Below, piece by piece: positions 34,895 to 46,900 of a stretch of DNA of 64,000 nt. The stretch comes from Endocalyx cinctus (taxonomy: Eukaryota; Ascomycota; Sordariomycetes; Amphisphaeriales; Apiosporaceae). A program made the translations under genes and the position numbers. Numbering within the stretch: the stretch's first letter is position 1; every line of letters starts with the position of its first letter. Below the pieces are notes generated by a model, which saw nothing but the letters and a program-made list of their open reading frames with translations, was not told the origin of the DNA and searched no databases. The stretch covers positions 5,606,441-5,670,440 of the forward strand of contig BCKC01000001.1 of the NCBI GenBank assembly GCA_001600455.1. The letters run 5' to 3'.

Positions 34895-35805
34895 ATGAGG
34901 CGGACACTCCAACGGCTCGCGAGCGTCAAGCCCGCCCGCTACCTCGAAGCCGGCACCCCGACGGGCCTGACGGGCCTGTACACGCACGCGTCGCCGCGCT
35001 CCTCCCTGCTACACATCTACTCGCAGACGTTATCGAAGCTCGCCCGATTCCCCGAATCCTCCCTCTACCGGCAATCCGTCTCGGCCCTGACCAAGCACCG
35101 GATGAGCATCGTGCGGGCGGTCGAGCCGGCCGGGCACAAGGAGTGGGCCGAGCGGACGGCGAAGCGGCTGAAAGAAAACCCCGAGACGTACGAGAACGCC
35201 AAGATTACGTCTTCGGATAAGAGCGAGGACGGCGGCGTTTTTATCGAGAGGACGATCCCCCAGGAGAAGGACCCCCGCTTGGAGGAGTGGGACGGCGTCG
35301 AGGATTTCGGCCCCGGCGACGAGGGGCTGCGAGGCGAGGAGGAGAGGGCTGACCTGCTGGCTGCTTTCAATAAGATGGAGCCGAAGTTTCCTAAGGATAT
35401 CGATTGGGAACCTGAACCCCAGTTGACGGCCGAACAGTGAGTCTTTTTTATTGATTATTCATACATGCGGACGGGCTGGGACGAGGCAGGAGATAAAAGG
35501 GAGGATCCGATATGGCTGGTTTTCTTCGATGGAAAAAAAAAACGCATTTAACTAATACAATACATTCGTAGGATCGAGGAGATTGAGAACAAGATCGGCG
35601 CAGGTCTTATCGAGGAAGTCGTGCAGGTGGCCGAGAGCGAGCTCAAGTTGGTGGATGTTATGTACGAGGCTAAGGTGTAAGTTACCATCGGATATTGTGT
35701 CGACTACGAGGGAGTACATACAGCTAACAACTATCTAGATGGGAGAATCTGGAAGAAAAGCCGGTCGAGGGACAGTGGACATATTTCGAGCGGGAAAAGC
35801 CATAA
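34895..35805 (+). CDS. Mitochondrial complex I subunit, NDUFA5/29.9 kDa type, 3 exons, 237 aa
   Basis: Accessory subunit of NADH:ubiquinone oxidoreductase in the mitochondrial inner membrane (matrix arm). Exons are 34895-35436, 35572-35676 and 35739-35805; 714 nt, in frame. The N-terminus MRRTLQRLASVKPARYL is basic with no acids, typical of a mitochondrial presequence. The ETC-complex-I signature follows: GLTGLYTHASPRSSLLHIYS, then FPESSLYRQSVSALTKHR. The C-terminus has IEEIENKIGAGLIEEVVQVA and WENLEEKPVEGQWTYFER. Both splice junctions fall within codons and restore frame. Length agrees with the fungal 29.9-kDa subunit. A CCAAT box lies upstream. No oddities beyond a 10-nt poly-A run before the branch point of intron 1. 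Confidence 0.95.
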
Positions 35806-36541
35806 GTCTTTCAATTATTAGGACTACGATATGAAAAGGGAGAGAAACAAAACAAAATAAAACAAAAATATATTACAATCAGGTTTCATTACTCGATCAT
35901 AGAGCCAACAAGTGTATCATTAGAAGCACGCCGATGTAAATAAGGAAAGAAATGAAAGGAGAATTAACATGATAATTTCTATTGTTTGGGTGTTTTACTA
36001 CTTGATTGAAGGTGTCGAATTTCCCAATGCGATTTGAAGATAATTAGAAGAATTTATAAGTTTCCTTCGCGCAACATGAAAATATTTATATTTTATCTAA
36101 CAACTCTGATCTGACGATAATTACCGTAAAATCAAAGCATACTCCAGTCTGTTTTATCGTTAACTAATTGAATAATTAATTAGCGGCTAGATACGTCCTC
36201 AACAGCCACAAACTTCGCACGTTCAGATTTTTTTCACCAAAAAAACTCTGATCGCCATTCGTCAACGAAATCTTATGCATCCAAACAGGACAAAAAAAAA
36301 TAACAACAATAAGACGAGTTGAAAATTACTATCATACGATCATTCGTTCATCTATTATATTTATATTGTCCATGCCAGATAATATCGGATTACTTGAACT
36401 ATAATATTAGTAAACCTCCAATTTACTTGATAAAAAAGAAAAAGAAGAAAAAAAGAACAAGAGCGACGAGAAAATATCACACGAATAGTGGTGAATCGAA
36501 TATATATATAGGCGTAAAGGGGAGAAAATAAAAGCCAAAAA
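35806..36541. other. Intergenic DNA
   Basis: AT-rich 736-bp spacer between two plus-strand genes. It holds the complex I gene's 3' UTR and the upstream region of the Rrn11-like gene, with A-rich and TA-rich tracts. No gene is supported. Confidence 0.5.
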
Positions 36542-37567
36542 ATGAGTGCTTTCACCCTCCCCGTATCGCGCTGGCGCCTAGTAGGCGGCAAGCCGCAGCG
36601 CAAGACCATCCGAGACGAAGATGGGTACGTGATAGACGAGATAGCGGGCGGACGGTCCCCGTCTCCGGATATCGACCTCGCGGCGGCGCTGCGAGCGGAC
36701 CGCGGGCCCCGAACAGACACAGACGACGACGACGCGAAACCGTCGTCGTTATCGAGAAGGTCGGCGCTGCCGATTCACGGGCCGGACACGCTCAGGCAGA
36801 TGTCGGTCGCGGGGCTCTCGGCCGAGGACGAGCTACCGTCGGCGAGAAATAAGCTATTTCCGCATAGGCCGCTGTTACCGGACGACGACGGCGACGACGG
36901 CGACGCGAAGAAGAGTAAGAACAAGAAAAAAAAATCGACGCCGTTTAAGAAGGATAGGAAGAGAGAGGGCGAGGTCGAGTACGACGACGTCCAAGACGTC
37001 GACAGGCAGATATACCTCGCGACCGCGGCGAGGCTGCAGACGGCGCGGTTCAGGCACCTCGACGCCGTGACGGCTATCCTGCACCGGTCCCTCGCCGAGG
37101 GGGACATACCGCGCGCCAAGAGGGCTTTCCACCTGCTCACGAGGACGCCGGACGTGGACGTGAGGCGGGGACGCCTCTGGGCCGTGGGGTCGGAGATCTT
37201 GATGAGGGAAGGCGAAGAGGAGCGGAGAGAGGGGACGAAAAGGCCGGGTCGGACGGCTGGGAGAAGGGGGGAGGAAGACGAAAACGAAGAAGGAAATCGG
37301 GAACGACGGCAACAATTACCGTATCGATGGGGTTCGAACGAAAATATAGAAACGGTGAGGGAATACCTTCGCGCTTTGACGGAGCAGTTTCCCTACGATC
37401 GATACAGGCCCCATATGATTAGCGCCGTGCATTTTTGGCCGGCCTTGTTCGGTATCGAGATCTATAACCTAGACGCCGAGTACCGTCGGGGAATACATAT
37501 TCTCGAGACGGCCGGTTCTGCCACCGGCGGCGGCGAGGGTATTTCTTTTTCTCGGCAAACTGTTGAA

Positions 37568-37599
<32 letters not shown>

Positions 37600-38131
37600 A
37601 GAAATAGATCACGAAGCCGATTTTTTGGCGGAAGAGCGGAAATTTCGCAACGAGCAAGAAGAGGAGGACGAAGAAAACGAATACGAAAATCCCGAGGAAA
37701 GGAGAAGAAAAAGAAAAGCGGAGGAGAAGTGGCGGGCTCGGGACAAGCTGCAGAGGCGGACGCTGGACCTCGCTAAACGGGTCGCCGAACGCATGGATTA
37801 CCTCATGAGGCATCCTCCTTACTCGCGAGATAAGGAGATGTTGCGGCTAAGGGGAAACTTGTCGCTGTTCGAGGCGGATCTTCACTTACCTGCCAGATTC
37901 CTACTGGCCGATCATGATTTCGAAGATGGGGCTTCGTCCGATGACGATAATAAAAGGAAGATGAAAAAGACAAGATTCGACGGGACTATCGAAGAGAGGA
38001 TGGCGCTGGATAGGAGAAGCGAGGAACGGAGGAAGGCGAGACGGTTTTTTCAAAGGGTATTAAAGGAGAAGGGGGTGCTGGATGATTGGGTGAAGGAGTT
38101 TATGGAATCCGAGGATGAAGACGATGATTAA
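36542..38131 (+). CDS. rrn11: RNA polymerase I core-factor subunit, Rrn11-like, 529 aa
   Basis: Probable component of the Pol I core factor that directs rRNA gene transcription in the nucleolus. It is a single exon with ATG at 36542 in a good context. The helical core resembles fungal Rrn11: ATAARLQTARFRHLDAVTAI, then LAEGDIPRAKRAFHLL, and further on LRALTEQFPYDRY and HFWPALFGIEIYNL. These TPR-like helices are interrupted by low-complexity blocks: KKSKNKKKKSTPFKKDRK, an acidic Glu run near residues 340-352 (repeated GAA/GAG codons), and a highly charged region after it. The end is very acidic. The Glu run is a codon-repeat tract likely to vary in length. Function is inferred from similarity of the helical core. 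Confidence 0.75.
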
Positions 38132-38663
38132 ATGGATGAAAAGAGGGGCTGCATCTTGGTTATGTACCCAGTCATCGCCATGGATATACTAAAATAACCG
38201 AAAGGGAAAAACTCAAAGTTACGATAGGAAACAGTGTAATATGAAAACCAATCTACCTGTAAACGACACCAAGAGAGTTCAACTACGTTTCACGGTTATA
38301 TGTTCACCTTCATTATGCATAAGAAAATAAATAATACCCCGGAGGTTTTTCAATTGATAACACAAATTCTAGAGTTACAAAGGGCTGCGCTCAAGCCAGA
38401 GTGAACATAAATAAACAATATTCCTACACCCTAACTCGCCCATAAATGCCATGCTTTAAAAGGAGAATCCCAGATCGAGTACGTAATACAAGCAGCCCCA
38501 TAATGTCAAAAACAATACTGTTCCAAGATGTCTTTTTTTCTCTTGTTTTATTTTTCTCCCCCATTTAACGATATAGTTTCACACAAGCCTCCTCTTTTCT
38601 CTCTCTTTCTCTCTCTCTTTCTCTCTCTTCAAACCTCTTCTCTAAGTCATTCGCGAGCACTTC
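38132..38663. other. Convergent intergenic spacer
   Basis: 532 bp between two converging genes (Rrn11-like and Yip1-family), holding both 3' ends. A CT-rich simple repeat lies at about 38596-38630. No gene is supported. Confidence 0.5.
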
Positions 38664-39775
38664 TTAACTAATAAAACAGAGACATCCCAGACCGAGATAG
38701 AAGACGAACAGAGGGTAAACAGCTATGCCGACACGGTTCTGGACGACACCGCTGCCGCCTAGAATACTGACACCGGCGGCGAGCGCCCAGCCCACGAGCA
38801 CGAGGTAAACCGGTATGCGAGGGATAGTCGGCAAGCCGAGGGCCGACATGAGCGAGGCGAGAACGAGGGGGAAGAGAGTGTAACCGATGATACAGACGCT
38901 TTGGGCGAAAGAGCTTTTTATTTGATTTTTCTGTTAGTACAAAAAAAAAAAAAAAAAACACCGACTTCAAAATACGGGTAAGACAAATAGAAAGAACTTA
39001 CATATTCCCGCCCAACAACTTGATCTGCAAAGTAACGACGGCCTCCCCGATCCACACGATGGCGAAGACGCCGCTGAAGACGATATCCTTCTGCTCGGGC
39101 TTCGCGCGCAAGCTGAGGAGGAGCGACAGCAGCAGGCAGAAGATCAGGGGACCCCACATGTCCCAATCCCTCAGGCCGGGGGTCATGTTATTCTGGCTGA
39201 GCAGGGACTCCGGGTCCATGACGCGGCCCGCTAAAGAAGTGAGCTCCTCGCGGGCGCCCGAGAGGCCGGCGCCCCGGAGGTTCGCGTACGCGCCGCGGAG
39301 GCCGTCGGCGTGCTCGAACATGGTCCCGCCGAAGAGGTACCGCGGGTACAGGACCTCGCGCATCTTGGACCAGACCGCCAGGAGGTCCCGCCGCAGCGTC
39401 TCCCACACCGACTCGTCGATCGTGCTCTGCTGCGCTTGCCGGTCCTCCCCCGGGATCCGCGACGTGAGGTACCCGCCGTCGAGGGGTCGGGACGAGGAGG
39501 AGCCGCTCGAGGAGCCGCCGATGGCGCCCGTTAGGGGCTCGCGCTGCGAGTGCGCGGTCGCTAGGGGGTCGTCGAATTCGTTGAGGTCGGCTAAAGGAAA
39601 AAGGAGAGGTTCAATGTCAGAATGCGAGACTTGGCGGAGGAAGGAGATAGGAGAAGACAATTGATAAGGAGAGGTACAGAAATCTGTATGTTATAAGTTA
39701 CTTACCGTCATCAGGATCGATGAGGTCGTCATCTTCTGTGGGAGGGTTACTGTAGAGGTGGCTTGATGAAGCCAT
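38664..39775 (-). CDS. Yip1-domain Golgi membrane protein (YIPF6-like), 3 exons, 302 aa
   Basis: Multi-pass protein of the Yip1/YIPF family, which act with Rab GTPases in ER-Golgi transport. Exons are 39775-39706, 39590-39002 and 38913-38664; 909 nt, in frame. A cytosolic acidic N-terminus (EDDDLIDPDDADLNEFDDPL) is followed by DLLAVWSKMREVLYPR, a family landmark. The membrane part starts at DWDMWGPLIFCLLLSLLLS. It continues through IVFSGVFAIVWIGEAVVTLQ, SFAQSVCIIGYTLFPLVLA, RIPVYLVLVGWALAAGVSIL and VGIAVYPLFVFYLGLGCLCF, giving five hydrophobic segments as expected. The intron before SFAQSVC has TACTAAC preceded by an 18-nt U run in the transcript. GC-rich coding contrasts with AT-rich surroundings. 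Confidence 0.88.
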
Positions 39776-41399
39776 TGCGTATGCGTCTGTAAGTGTGACG
39801 TTCTAATATATCTTATCCTCCCTCGTTTTCTTTTCAAATCTTTAACCAGGGTATTTCTATAGCTCGATAGGGTCTTCCATCAACCGGCATAAGGATGGAA
39901 GATTATGAGTGCTCGAGAGTTGTTCGTTATCGTCTATCGTACAATAGGCCTGATAGTTGTCATTACCCGATAAATAGGTTTTACATCAGGGATTAGGTGT
40001 TTAATAAGTAGCTGAGCCATGCCGCTTTAGATAAGATGCTAGCTTGAGTTATGCTCTTAACGGATATATAATAAAAGTAGAATTTTGTATGAATCTTTTT
40101 TCCGTAAATAGTATTAAACGTAATAAACTGGTTACTTATCGAGTTTATTCCGGTAGTTAAATAACGAATTTTTGAACCTGCAAGAATATACGCAGTATTT
40201 ATATCCAGTCCCAAATCCAGGCCAGAAATGTCGAGCTTAAAACCAATGTTATGCTATAAAATTTAATAGTTAACAATTGATTATTAATATGATGACACGA
40301 TCAGCAGGTAAACCTAGATTTTGAGCAACCATGGAAATAGAACTTGCCCATCTGCAGTTGGTGAGTATGAAAGTATAGAGTTGGTGTCGAAAGCATCCAA
40401 TCCGGACAGCCGAGCGAAGAATATGGCAGCTTATGCTATCAGCTCATAACGGTAGTCTCAAGATCTTGAATGAAAGCAAAGTACATATCCAAGTCGATTA
40501 TCGAATCACTAGGCTTCGGTATTGATTCCTTCCTTTTTCCTATTAGGATCTTCCACGCCAAAATCTGTCTCAAGACTCTTCCGCACGACATATGTCTAAT
40601 AAATACCGAGTCATTTTTCTGACAAATCATGAATCTCCTAACGTCTATGACATAATGAAGCTGGCACATAGCTCAGCCTCATATCAACTATTTTCAACCT
40701 TACCTGCTATCTACTAGATAGATATGTATACCATGAAAATGGGCCATGACAAAGAAAGAAAGACATATAACTAACCAGGCGTGGCTTAGCCGAAGAATCA
40801 TCGATCGAACGCTACGTGACTGATGAGACCGGATAGCTAGACTAGCTAGCTATCCAACATATCCAAGTAGACTGTAGAAGAAATGAAAGTGTATGTAAGG
40901 ATGGATATTTCCTCTATATATGGTCATTCATTGCTTCGACGGTTATCAATCTAAGTATCAGCTTTCAGCAAGGCCTCTGCTAACTTGTGGGCAGAAGATC
41001 AAGTAATTATTTCGATGGTGGTGATTGTCCAGGCGCATCCTATAAAGCTATATAGCGAGTTCATAATAAATCGTACATAAATAGTTAGTTGTCCATAGGA
41101 AGGGATACCTTTTTGAGATTTTGTGCTGCTCCGCATGAGAAACACGGTGGTCTAGTGGTAGGATAGCTAGCGCCGCCGTGACAATGCCTTCGTCAAGTGC
41201 TCTGGAGACTCTGGGAAGCAGAGCTCCAGACTGATAGAAATGAAAGCGAGTTCGCAGTCATCTCGACCAAACAAAGTTAGAAATGGATACTTCAGACGAA
41301 GTCATAATATTAGCGCTCTCTAAGGAGGGTGACTAGTATCCAGTAGCTTATTTATCCCACATCACGAATACAGCGGAATCTGTTACTACCCCTATCCAC
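39776..41399. other. AT-rich, gene-poor DNA at the left of the transposon-bearing tract
   Basis: This AT-rich stretch of about 1.6 kb contains no supported gene. A tRNA-like word is listed separately. The ORFs at 39993-40214 and 40439-40669 are short and unremarkable. Confidence 0.5.
41143..41180 (+). other. tRNA-like 5' half (box-A-like), without box B
   Basis: TGGTCTAGTGGTAGGA at 41149-41164 resembles the D-arm/box A of eukaryotic Glu/Gly-type tRNAs. CACGG (41143-41147) can pair with CCGTG (41176-41180). No T-arm or box B follows within 100 bp, so this is not an intact tRNA. It could be a tRNA fragment, a degraded tRNA-derived SINE head, or chance. Confidence 0.35.
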
Positions 41400-41459
41400 G
41401 ATAAGGAGTCAGTATCAATAGTGTACGGGTTACGAGAATGAAACCACTTGATTTCAGCT

Positions 41460-42140
41460 CTTTATCAACCTATCGACTTCCTTGCGGATCACCAAGCGCT
41501 TCGGTACTTTGCTAACAAGCGCAGGCTTAACGCTCGCTAAGCCGCCTAGGTTAGAGGGGAGATATTTCGGGTTTACGTTTTACTATCCGGTACTACCCAC
41601 GTAGGGATACCCTGATCGCGAATATGCTGTCTCGAAAAACTGTTGACCTACGTGTAAATACTTAAAAGGTTATCAAGGGGTAGAGTCATACCTAAACCCT
41701 CCTACCACAAGGGGTTACCCGGTTCTTATAGCCCAGGTTACCCCGGGAAAAAACATACCCAGGAAGAGCCTACACCGGCGCCACCCTTAATGGGTATTCC
41801 GCTAGTTTGAAACTTTCCTAGAGTCTAAGACGGTTAAATAAGAATTGCCAGCCAATTCCTCCAGACTAAGATATGTCTGGTCCCAGCCCGCTACCGTGTC
41901 CCGACTTCGCATATGCCACTCAACCGCACTGCGGTACCGAACTAGCCCTTGCAGAAGTCGAGATAGCGCGGAGAAGTCAACAAGGTGCTATCCTCGCGAA
42001 TGCCCGCGGGATACGGAGTACTACGTGGAATGGATAGAGTATAATCCGGCCCCGGCTTAGTACCCAGCGGTCGGCTTAAAAAACGTGCTGCGATATAGGC
42101 AAAGGAATTTCACGGAGCCAACCTTAAAAGCACCCGGTAC
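41460..42140 (+). mobile_element. Degenerate Ty3/gypsy (chromovirus-type) retrotransposon remnant
   Basis: Two pieces of a gypsy polyprotein lie in order on the plus strand. The first, from about 41470 to 41660, resembles the RNase H end: ADHQALRYF, then KRRLNAR, and after frame breaks NMLSRKTVDL. The second, from about 42018 to 42130, resembles a C-terminal chromodomain: YYVEWIEYNP, then YPAVGLKN. In-frame TAA and TAG codons interrupt both where Gln or Trp would be expected, as C-to-T mutation of the RIP kind would cause. Only about 370 bp separate the pieces, far less than an integrase needs, so most of the element is deleted. No LTRs were recognised. It is certainly inactive. Confidence 0.75.
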
Positions 42141-44837
42141 TAATCTTGATCGGACTTGGAAAAAAGGATCGATAACTTAGATAAGACTATTTATATAGTT
42201 TTCAAGACTACGTTAAAATAAAGTATATAGTTCTCTTGAGTATATAAATTACTTACAATAATATGATGTGGTATAACTAATAGTGATTGCTATATGAGTC
42301 TTTACTCGTTAAACAAGCTACACGTATTAAACGGTAACGTCAATTTATAAATATGCATAAATGCAAGTGCTCAGGACACTTAACTGATTAATGATTGACT
42401 GAGGCGAGTCTGGCATCTGGCTGCCTAAGTAAAAGCGGCATATACGCTATCCTCAATTTGTCGACGTAAAAAAGAAGTACCTCGTTAGGTGAATTCGAAG
42501 CTTCTTCCAACGTGTCAATTGATACGTGAAGCTCTTTCTTTACAGATGGCCCAAGCTCCTTTTCGGCTTGGCCGCATTGCATTAGTCAGAAACTATCAGG
42601 CTGTCAGGTACGAGCTGTGGAAAATCAGAACTTGGATGATATGCATATAAGGTTATATATACTATAAATCATTAAAATTAATATGTTTAGAGTTATGCGC
42701 GTCAGAGAACTTTCAATCTTTCTCGATTCCCCGAGTAGATGATAGGCCGCAAGCTAAACCGTGTGTAAGAGCGGGCCGGCGTCACGGGCTGTCGCAGCAG
42801 GTCCGTGAGCGTGAACCAAGCTGCAGCCTGTGCTCGGTCCACGAATCTTGAGGTCGGCCGGGTGCGAGAATTGTAGTTGAAGTTGATAATTATTCAAGGT
42901 CGAATAAGGCCCTATCAGTTACTCTACGATGATACGTCTAAGCCCGGGCGAAATCCTACTCCGAGAAATCTTTCGGGGTGGGACGGTTGCGCCGGAGCAG
43001 CCCCTCGAGCGGCTTGTGACCCTAGGGCGAGCCGATATTAACATTACACGTCAGGATCCCGGTGAAGATTAGAGGACTCGTCCTGTGTATCGCAAGCTCT
43101 GACGTAGTTTTTTCTTTTTCAAGAACCTCTAGCTCTACTTGAGCGAGAGAAAACCCAACACTACGGCCCCCTAAGAGTCCTTTAGGTGCCCGTAGAATGA
43201 TGGCATAGATAATAAAATGAGAATGCTCAAACGGTTACTACCTGACTTTCAAAGAAATTTTCCTCGAACTGGTTTCTCGACCAGGCGGGGCGTGGTCCCA
43301 TGCGACGGCATCCATTCCATTCTTTAACCTCTAAACCGAAGCTTACCCGACCAAAGACGATCTTAGGCGCGCCCCTTCCAATGAGTGACGACAACCTTCT
43401 TCATTTTCGGACTTGAGGCTTTATCGACTGGGGGGCACATTCATCCCCTCACTTTCTGGTGATTAATTTCACAAGTACGCCGGATATGACGGTCAGATGG
43501 GCTAGCTGAGGAGAACGGACGGTCCGCGGCGTCTCTCATGATCAAGGGCAAGTAAGTAATCGCCAAGAAAACCCCCCAAAAAATAGGTTTCGATAGTTTA
43601 TATTAGTTTATATGTAGTATACGCAGTTAAAACTAGTATATATTTTATATTATACGAAGTAATCAACCTGCAGATAGCCTCGCGGTGCGCTCGGAGAAGG
43701 ATCAATTCCTGATAGACCAACCGGTCGTAGGACGATAAATGTAGGCGGGGCTGAGGGGTTCGTTCGTTCAGCTATATATGTTATGTAATTTATTATATCG
43801 GACAAATTTACTCAGAACGAAAAAAGATTCTAGGTTAAATCCATAAAAATACAGACTTATCATGCTAGCCGAGTGCGAGAAACTCTCTCTAAATGTAAAC
43901 GTTAAATTGTTTATATAAAAGATTTAGGTAAACGTTTCCTAATTACTTAGTATATATAACGTATCCAGTTAAGAGGTATTAAATCAAGCTAAGCTCCAGT
44001 CTTTTACGGAGTATATAAAGTTAGAGCTCTCGGCGTATGTGAAGTACCCAAGTATATTTTTCGGTGTTTGACATGAAACTTGCTAGGTATCTGGTATTTT
44101 GGTATTTATACCCGTGGGCCTTTACTCCACGAAGTGCCAGGTGTACATATACGCTAAATACCATGTCTGCCTGTCTCCAGAGCCCAGGGGTTTTGGGAAT
44201 ACCCACGTCTGGTCCGGTACACTATATTATGAACCACAATTTAACCGTATTCGTACTCGTCTTCGGCCCCGTTATCACCCCATTCTATTCTCAAGAAGCA
44301 AACACCTAAGGGGGGTAGGTATGGACTTGGTATAGCATAGTAAATGAAATCAAGAAACGCCGTTTTGGTATTTTTTTTTTTCAGCAATAGTCCCTATCGT
44401 CTATGGGTATCTTTTTATGTCCAAATATGAGAAGCCTAGTAGCCTTGGAGCTGATATCCTAGGTAAAAATGCAAATGTCTCGTTTTCTTGCCATTCTTTT
44501 CCTTAGTCCCACCCTTGAAAAAGCAAATTCGTAATAAAATAATAAAAATAACAATCCCTCCCGCTAGTTAGACCGTTAAATATGAATAAAAATCGTTGTT
44601 TTTGAATGCCCACTAATGCAGAGTACAAATCAATCCCTTGTAAGATATTTCCCCCTGACTCGCTAGTGATGTGATTATAACGGCGGCAACAATAAAATCA
44701 AGAAAAAAATACGAAAGACAGAAATATCCTTAACTCCATGCCAAGATAGTTAGTAAAGCAAGAGAGTCCCATATTTCGTGCTCATCATAATTGGTACGAG
44801 TATATCTTCTTTTGATATGTCATTTTCCATAGTGCAG
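42141..44837. other. AT-rich, RIP-like repeat-derived tract
   Basis: Alternating AT-rich blocks (42180-42340, 43570-43680, 43760-44010) and GC-richer blocks (42720-43060, 43260-43540) without open frames. This mosaic is typical of decayed repeats. The 3' end of the PAS-domain gene lies at the right. TACGGAGTA occurs at 44005-44013. The GC-richer blocks may be older transposon pieces but I could not identify them. Confidence 0.5.
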
Positions 44838-46900
44838 TTACTGCCACCTCTGCCCGTAGTCCTGAAACGAGTTTTCGTTCGAGTCACCCGGTTGTGTGGT
44901 TGGTACCGAAGAATTGTAAGCTTGTTGTCGTCTATAGGTTGCCGAAGCTTCTGCCCACGGTTCCGGGGGCGAGGCTTGTTGGCGATCCGGCGAAGGTGGG
45001 GGAGGTAGTTGTGGCATCTGAGGGTAGGACCATGATCTCGATGGAGTCATGCGCCTACTTGTACTAGACCACATAGATGTATTAAAAAAATCGGATTGTC
45101 TACTGTTCAACCCAACTGGGGTCGTACCATAACTTTGTGAAGCGTCGGTCGTGAAAGTATGTGCGAAGGACCATCTCGATGTTGTATCCTGTTCGGTCAG
45201 GCTACTACTGCTATTCGTAGAATCAACCCATCGCCGGCCGTTTGGGCGTTCAGGACCAAGGTACGAAGTCTTCGGTGCCGTAGGATCCCATATCGGTAAG
45301 CCGTCGTGAGGCTGTGCATCTCCGGATGGAATACCACGCCCGTATGCGGCAATGTTACCATTGATACCCACCAATCCCCATGCAAAAACCGCCACGTCCC
45401 GGATTGACTTCATTAGTTGATCTAATGGAGGGCCCCCAGCTGCCTTGACATGTTCTTGTAGAGGCATATATTGTGGTAATAAAGGTGGTTGGAATGTGTA
45501 CAGTTGCTCCGGAGGATAGTAAGGTCGAATCGGTTGTTCACTCCATGGAGCGGCGAAAAGTCCGTTCTCAAAGTCGATAGGAAGCAAGGGCGGATGTAGC
45601 GAAGGGATCGGAGGTCGAGCTTTTCTGAGCACAACGACGAGCCCATCTGAAGTACACGAAACCACAGCTTCAAGCTCAAATGTGGGTATAGGAGCTCGAC
45701 GACGATTCCTTCTTTCCCGCTGCGGTGTTCCTCGTCTCGGGGGTCGTTGGGAAGAGTTCCCCATACTTCTTTCACCTGATCGGTTGACTCCGGACGAAGG
45801 CGAGGTCGACGCAAGTCCCGAGTCTGTACTCATTGGTATTGCCATCCTAGCAAGGTTTGGACTGTCCATCCTCTCCTCTTTTATCTGGGTATCTGTATCC
45901 ATCTCGTCTGAATCTACGTCCATGGCACCAGCTAAACGTGCCCCTCCATCTGAATCCGTATTGTCGCTGAGGTCCATAGCTTCATCGGCCTCGTCCTCGG
46001 ATTCGTCACTTTCTTCGTCTTCGTCGTCTTCCTCCTCGAAATCTTCTTCCCGTCGCGGATCGCGGTACCAAAAGCGTAGGTAGGCTATGGAGTCGTTCGC
46101 CTTTGCGCTCTCCAAGCATTTTATAGCGTCACCCAAACAGTTCTCGGCAATGCACTCGTAGAAACTTTTATCTTGGATTTGGTCCGGTCTCACACCCAGG
46201 ATCGATGCAACGGCATTAGTCGCGAACATTACAGTAAGGGTCCTAGTAAATCTGTTCAATATTAAAGCCGCACGCGGTTCCCTCTCCATAGGCTGCATCT
46301 TGAACTTGGGAGACAGGTGTTCCAGCATGTGGTATCGAGGGTCCCTCGGAGAAGACGAGAATATCCGTCGGATCTGAGGTGCCTCGATCGCGCGTCCTAT
46401 AGCAGCTGTCAGCGACAAAGGTCTATGATTATGTCATTACGAACGGCCGGGTGCTTACGCTCGCTTTTTTCACCGCGACGGTAGATACTAGTACACGCCA
46501 CCATGACGTCGTGCACTATCGTGAAACAGCATTCGCAACTAGTCCATTGACCGTCCCGCGACAAGATCCGCGCATACTGCAAAACTGCTGCTTTATCAAG
46601 CAATACACCCCTGCTGTGAACGGAGCGTGCCAACGGCACCTCCCTCGGGTGAAAATAATCAAAACATGATTTGCCCTGAACCTCGTGGGGTTGATATCCT
46701 AGGATATCAACGATAGAATCGGATGCAAAAAGGATATTAGCATCGGGCGAGAGATCTGCAAAAGATTGTTAGTTAAGAGTCCATTTAAAATCAGGTAACG
46801 AGTGAATGAAGGGTGTATATCCATGGATCAATATGTGACGTATATGAGAATATCCTGGTACTAGAAACTTACTGTGTATGGTAATGAAAGTCTGCTCCAT
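44838..46900 (-). CDS. PAS-domain protein (possible light/redox signalling or transcription cofactor), 3 exons, 630 aa
   Basis: Exons are 46900-46873, 46755-46459 and 46405-44838; 1893 nt, in frame. The N-terminal ~75 residues form a PAS fold: HNLSPDANILFASDSIVDIL, then GYQPHEVQGKSCFDYFHP. A second PAS-like unit follows at LNRFTRTLTVMFATNAVASI with LGVRPDQIQDKSFYECI. A long Asp/Glu-rich acidic segment follows (EEDFEEEDDEDEESDESEDE). A conserved-looking element, FELEAVVSCTSDGLVVVLRK, comes next, and then a Pro/Ser/Gln-rich C-terminus. No GATA finger, kinase or bHLH motif is present, so it is not a complete WC-1 type regulator. The photoreceptor motif GRNCRFLQ is absent, so flavin binding is unlikely. 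A role in transcription is inferred from PAS plus acidic architecture. The exact partner is unknown. Confidence 0.82.

Noticed and set aside
37469..37813. Minus-strand ORFs inside the Rrn11-like gene
   Set aside because: They are Phe/Leu/Ser-rich mirror frames of the Glu/Lys-rich coding strand.
42388..42582. 64-codon minus-strand ORF in the repeat tract
   Set aside because: Protein-like composition, but no recognisable domain and surrounded by stops; I could not support a gene or a named pseudogene.
44064..44335. Two overlapping plus-strand ORFs of about 80 codons
   Set aside because: Low-quality frames in AT-rich DNA with no domain or splice logic.
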